Below the pieces are notes generated by a model that saw only the letters and a list, made by a program, of their open reading frames with translations, did not search any database and was not told the origin of the DNA. Below are positions 5,438 to 6,193 of a DNA stretch of 6,193 nucleotides, one piece after another (within the stretch, counting starts at the first letter, position 1; each line of letters opens with the position of its first letter). Source of the DNA: Candidatus Methanomethylophilaceae archaeon (GTDB lineage Archaea > Thermoplasmatota > Thermoplasmata > Methanomassiliicoccales > Methanomethylophilaceae); the NCBI GenBank assembly GCA_013329105.1, contig DUKW01000019.1, positions 588 to 6,780 of the forward strand, given 5' to 3'. The position numbers were made by a program, and so were the translations under genes.

Positions 5438-5513
5438 ATCTAATGTCATAAGAGTGTTATTTTTAGAGGTTGGTTCTTTAGGTTATCTGAATAATGGATT
5501 AAAAACACCATAG
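5403..5513 (+). CDS. Possible 36-aa small protein
   Basis: GTG 5403 opens a 36-codon frame ending in TAG at 5511-5513. The product begins MKRTAFSRRESPSNV: a basic N-terminal third, then a hydrophobic patch (VIRVLFLEVG), then GYLNNGLKTP. I recognise no family. Support: a TATA-like box about 37 bases upstream, and a composition that could suit a small nucleic-acid-binding protein. Against: a stop codon lies directly upstream in frame, the GTG has only a poor GGCGGTGA element before it, and a frame this short occurs easily by chance. Confidence 0.2.
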   Translation: MKRTAFSRRESPSNVIRVLFLEVGSLGYLNNGLKTP

Positions 5514-5540
5514 GACGATTCTCTGTGCTTATTGGGGGCA

Positions 5541-5562
5541 TCTATAACTTATTATTAATATC
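5541..5562 (+). promoter_or_regulatory. Probable pcc1 promoter region
   Basis: An AT-rich stretch containing TCTATAAC and TTATTATTAATA offers TATA-like elements 35-56 bases before the TTG start at 5597. Transcription would start around 5570-5580, upstream of the Shine-Dalgarno sequence, so the short leader would still carry it. The exact element cannot be chosen by eye. Confidence 0.35.
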
Positions 5563-5581
5563 AATATCAAATAACAACAAG

Positions 5582-5586
5582 GGAGG
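5582..5586 (+). promoter_or_regulatory. Ribosome binding site deciding the pcc1 start
   Basis: GGAGG, within GGGAGGAG, is fully complementary to the CCTCC at the 16S 3' end in this same window. It ends 10 bases before TTG 5597. It is the only strong, well-placed Shine-Dalgarno sequence in the window and is the main reason to prefer the TTG start over the upstream GTG at 5525. Confidence 0.6.
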
Positions 5587-5596
5587 AGCTGAACGT

Positions 5597-5818
5597 TTGC
5601 ACTATGTTTTGGAGATTAGGATACCTTGTTCCCCTGAACATATATCGGCGGTTATGGGGTCTTTGGGACCTGACAACGAAGGTTTTGTCACTCCGTCCCT
5701 GGGGGAGGATTCGCTGATATTCCGAATAGATGCTGATGATGCCGGGCGCCTTAGACAGATCGCCGATGATCTTTTGGCATGTCTAAAGGTCGTCGAGGAC
5801 ATTATGATGCTGCTGTGA
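5597..5818 (+). CDS. pcc1: KEOPS complex subunit Pcc1
   Basis: Pcc1 is the dimerising subunit of KEOPS (Kae1, Bud32, Cgi121, Pcc1), which with Sua5/TsaC makes N6-threonylcarbamoyl-adenosine (t6A) at tRNA position 37. From TTG 5597 the protein is 73 aa, matching the small archaeal Pcc1. It shows the family pattern: strand VLEIRIP (4-10), helix, the PDNEG turn (25-29, like the usual P-[DE]-N/D-x-G), strand SLIFRIDADD (39-48), and the helix LRQIADDLLACLKVVEDI (52-69). A GTG at 5525 would add 24 residues, including asparagine- and isoleucine-rich sequence not expected in Pcc1; the strong Shine-Dalgarno sequence at 5582-5586 supports TTG. Its last 11 codons and stop overlap the end of the opposing tgtA gene. 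The other KEOPS genes are not in the window. Confidence 0.87.
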   Translation: MHYVLEIRIPCSPEHISAVMGSLGPDNEGFVTPSLGEDSLIFRIDADDAGRLRQIADDLLACLKVVEDIMMLL

Positions 5819-6193
5819 GGAGGTCCCCTCTCTGACTTTTACGGCCATCCCCTTTTCAAAGGACAACATCTCATCACGCGTCATGAGGGCCCGCCCAACA
5901 GCCAAGAGCTCTCCTGCTCGAGATACCACCATCACCTCATCCATAGGTATGAGATTTGGATCGCTGTCGTACACGAAACCACAGAACACATTGCGTCCTT
6001 CGCGGTTAAAGGGAACAGCATCATCCACAACGGTCACACGCATCTTCGGTGACGGTAAGTTCTCTACGAGTTTACGCGCCCCCTCCAACCGTAGGCTGTA
6101 GTAACCATCGCCCGCTCGCATTGAGAGTATATGCTCTCCGTTCACCAGAACGTTCCTTATTTTTCCCGTCTTCTTGGAAACGACAAGCTCGAT
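5783..6193 (-). CDS. tgtA: Archaeosine tRNA-guanine transglycosylase, C-terminal PUA part (partial)
   Basis: The frame is open to the window edge, so the start and the catalytic domain lie to the right of 6193. The visible 136 residues begin IELVVSKKTGKI. From about residue 52 they form a PUA RNA-binding domain: DDAVPFNREGRNVF, DPNLIPMDEVMVV, LLAVGRALMT and FEKGMAVKVREG, the pattern seen at the end of archaeal TgtA. TgtA swaps G15 of tRNA for preQ0, the first step to archaeosine. Relatives usually end close to the VKVRE motif; here 13 more residues follow, ending in VLDDL, and nearly all of that tail is antisense to the end of pcc1. The stop is TAG. Because only the C-terminus is visible, a related PUA protein, such as an archaeosine synthase (ArcS) or a separately encoded PUA subunit, remains possible. 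Confidence 0.8.
   Translation of the reverse strand: MELVVSKKTGKIRNVLVNGEHILSMRAGDGYYSLRLEGARKLVENLPSPKMRVTVVDDAVPFNREGRNVFCGFVYDSDPNLIPMDEVMVVSRAGELLAVGRALMTRDEMLSFEKGMAVKVREGTSSQQHHNVLDDL

Noticed and set aside
5602..5802. A 66-codon - strand frame opposite pcc1.
   Set aside because: It is the antisense shadow of pcc1, with serine- and arginine-rich low-quality sequence and no start signal.
1..6193. Search for CRISPR repeats, insertion-sequence ends, attachment sites or phage genes, including next to the tRNA.
   Set aside because: No regularly spaced direct repeats, no terminal inverted repeats around a transposase-like gene, and no duplicated tRNA 3' end were seen by eye.

Overview
The window is archaeal. 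The 16S rRNA 3' end, a translation initiation factor aIF2 beta subunit, a KEOPS Pcc1 subunit, the PUA-containing C-terminus of an archaeosine tRNA-guanine transglycosylase, and a tRNA-Gln with an A1-U72 pair and no encoded CCA all point that way. The 16S gene is followed within 200 bases by a protein gene, with no spacer tRNA or 23S rRNA in the next 6 kb. Unlinked rRNA genes are known from Thermoplasmata, so that class or a relative is the best guess (inference, moderate confidence). Helix 45 of the 16S closes with several A-U pairs, which fits a non-hyperthermophile. Three of six genes stop with TAG, which argues weakly against a lineage that routinely decodes TAG as pyrrolysine.

Layout from left to right on the + strand: the last 56 bases of 16S rRNA; two strong hairpins and a T-tract; pheA (prephenate dehydratase with an N-terminal chorismate mutase-like region and a C-terminal ACT domain); a structured intergenic stretch of about 300 bases; pyrG (CTP synthase); aIF2 beta with a C-terminal TRAM domain; a radical-SAM tRNA methylthiotransferase (e-MtaB/CDKAL1 type), also with a TRAM domain; tRNA-Gln(TTG); about 330 bases with a TATA box, a hairpin and a doubtful 36-codon ORF; and pcc1. 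Converging from the right on the - strand, and running off the window, is the C-terminus of tgtA, which overlaps the 3' end of pcc1 by 36 bases.

The first part is housekeeping: ribosomal RNA, phenylalanine synthesis and CTP synthesis. The second part is about translation and tRNA. KEOPS (Pcc1) makes t6A37, the methylthiotransferase converts t6A37 to ms2t6A37, TgtA starts archaeosine formation at position 15, and aIF2 beta belongs to the factor that delivers initiator tRNA. Most start sites lie 25-35 bases downstream of a TATA-like box with little or no Shine-Dalgarno sequence, suggesting leaderless or near-leaderless mRNAs. pcc1 is the exception: a strong Shine-Dalgarno sequence precedes a TTG start. 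I see no mobile element, CRISPR array or phage gene. The window looks like ordinary archaeal core genome with a few small features worth checking.
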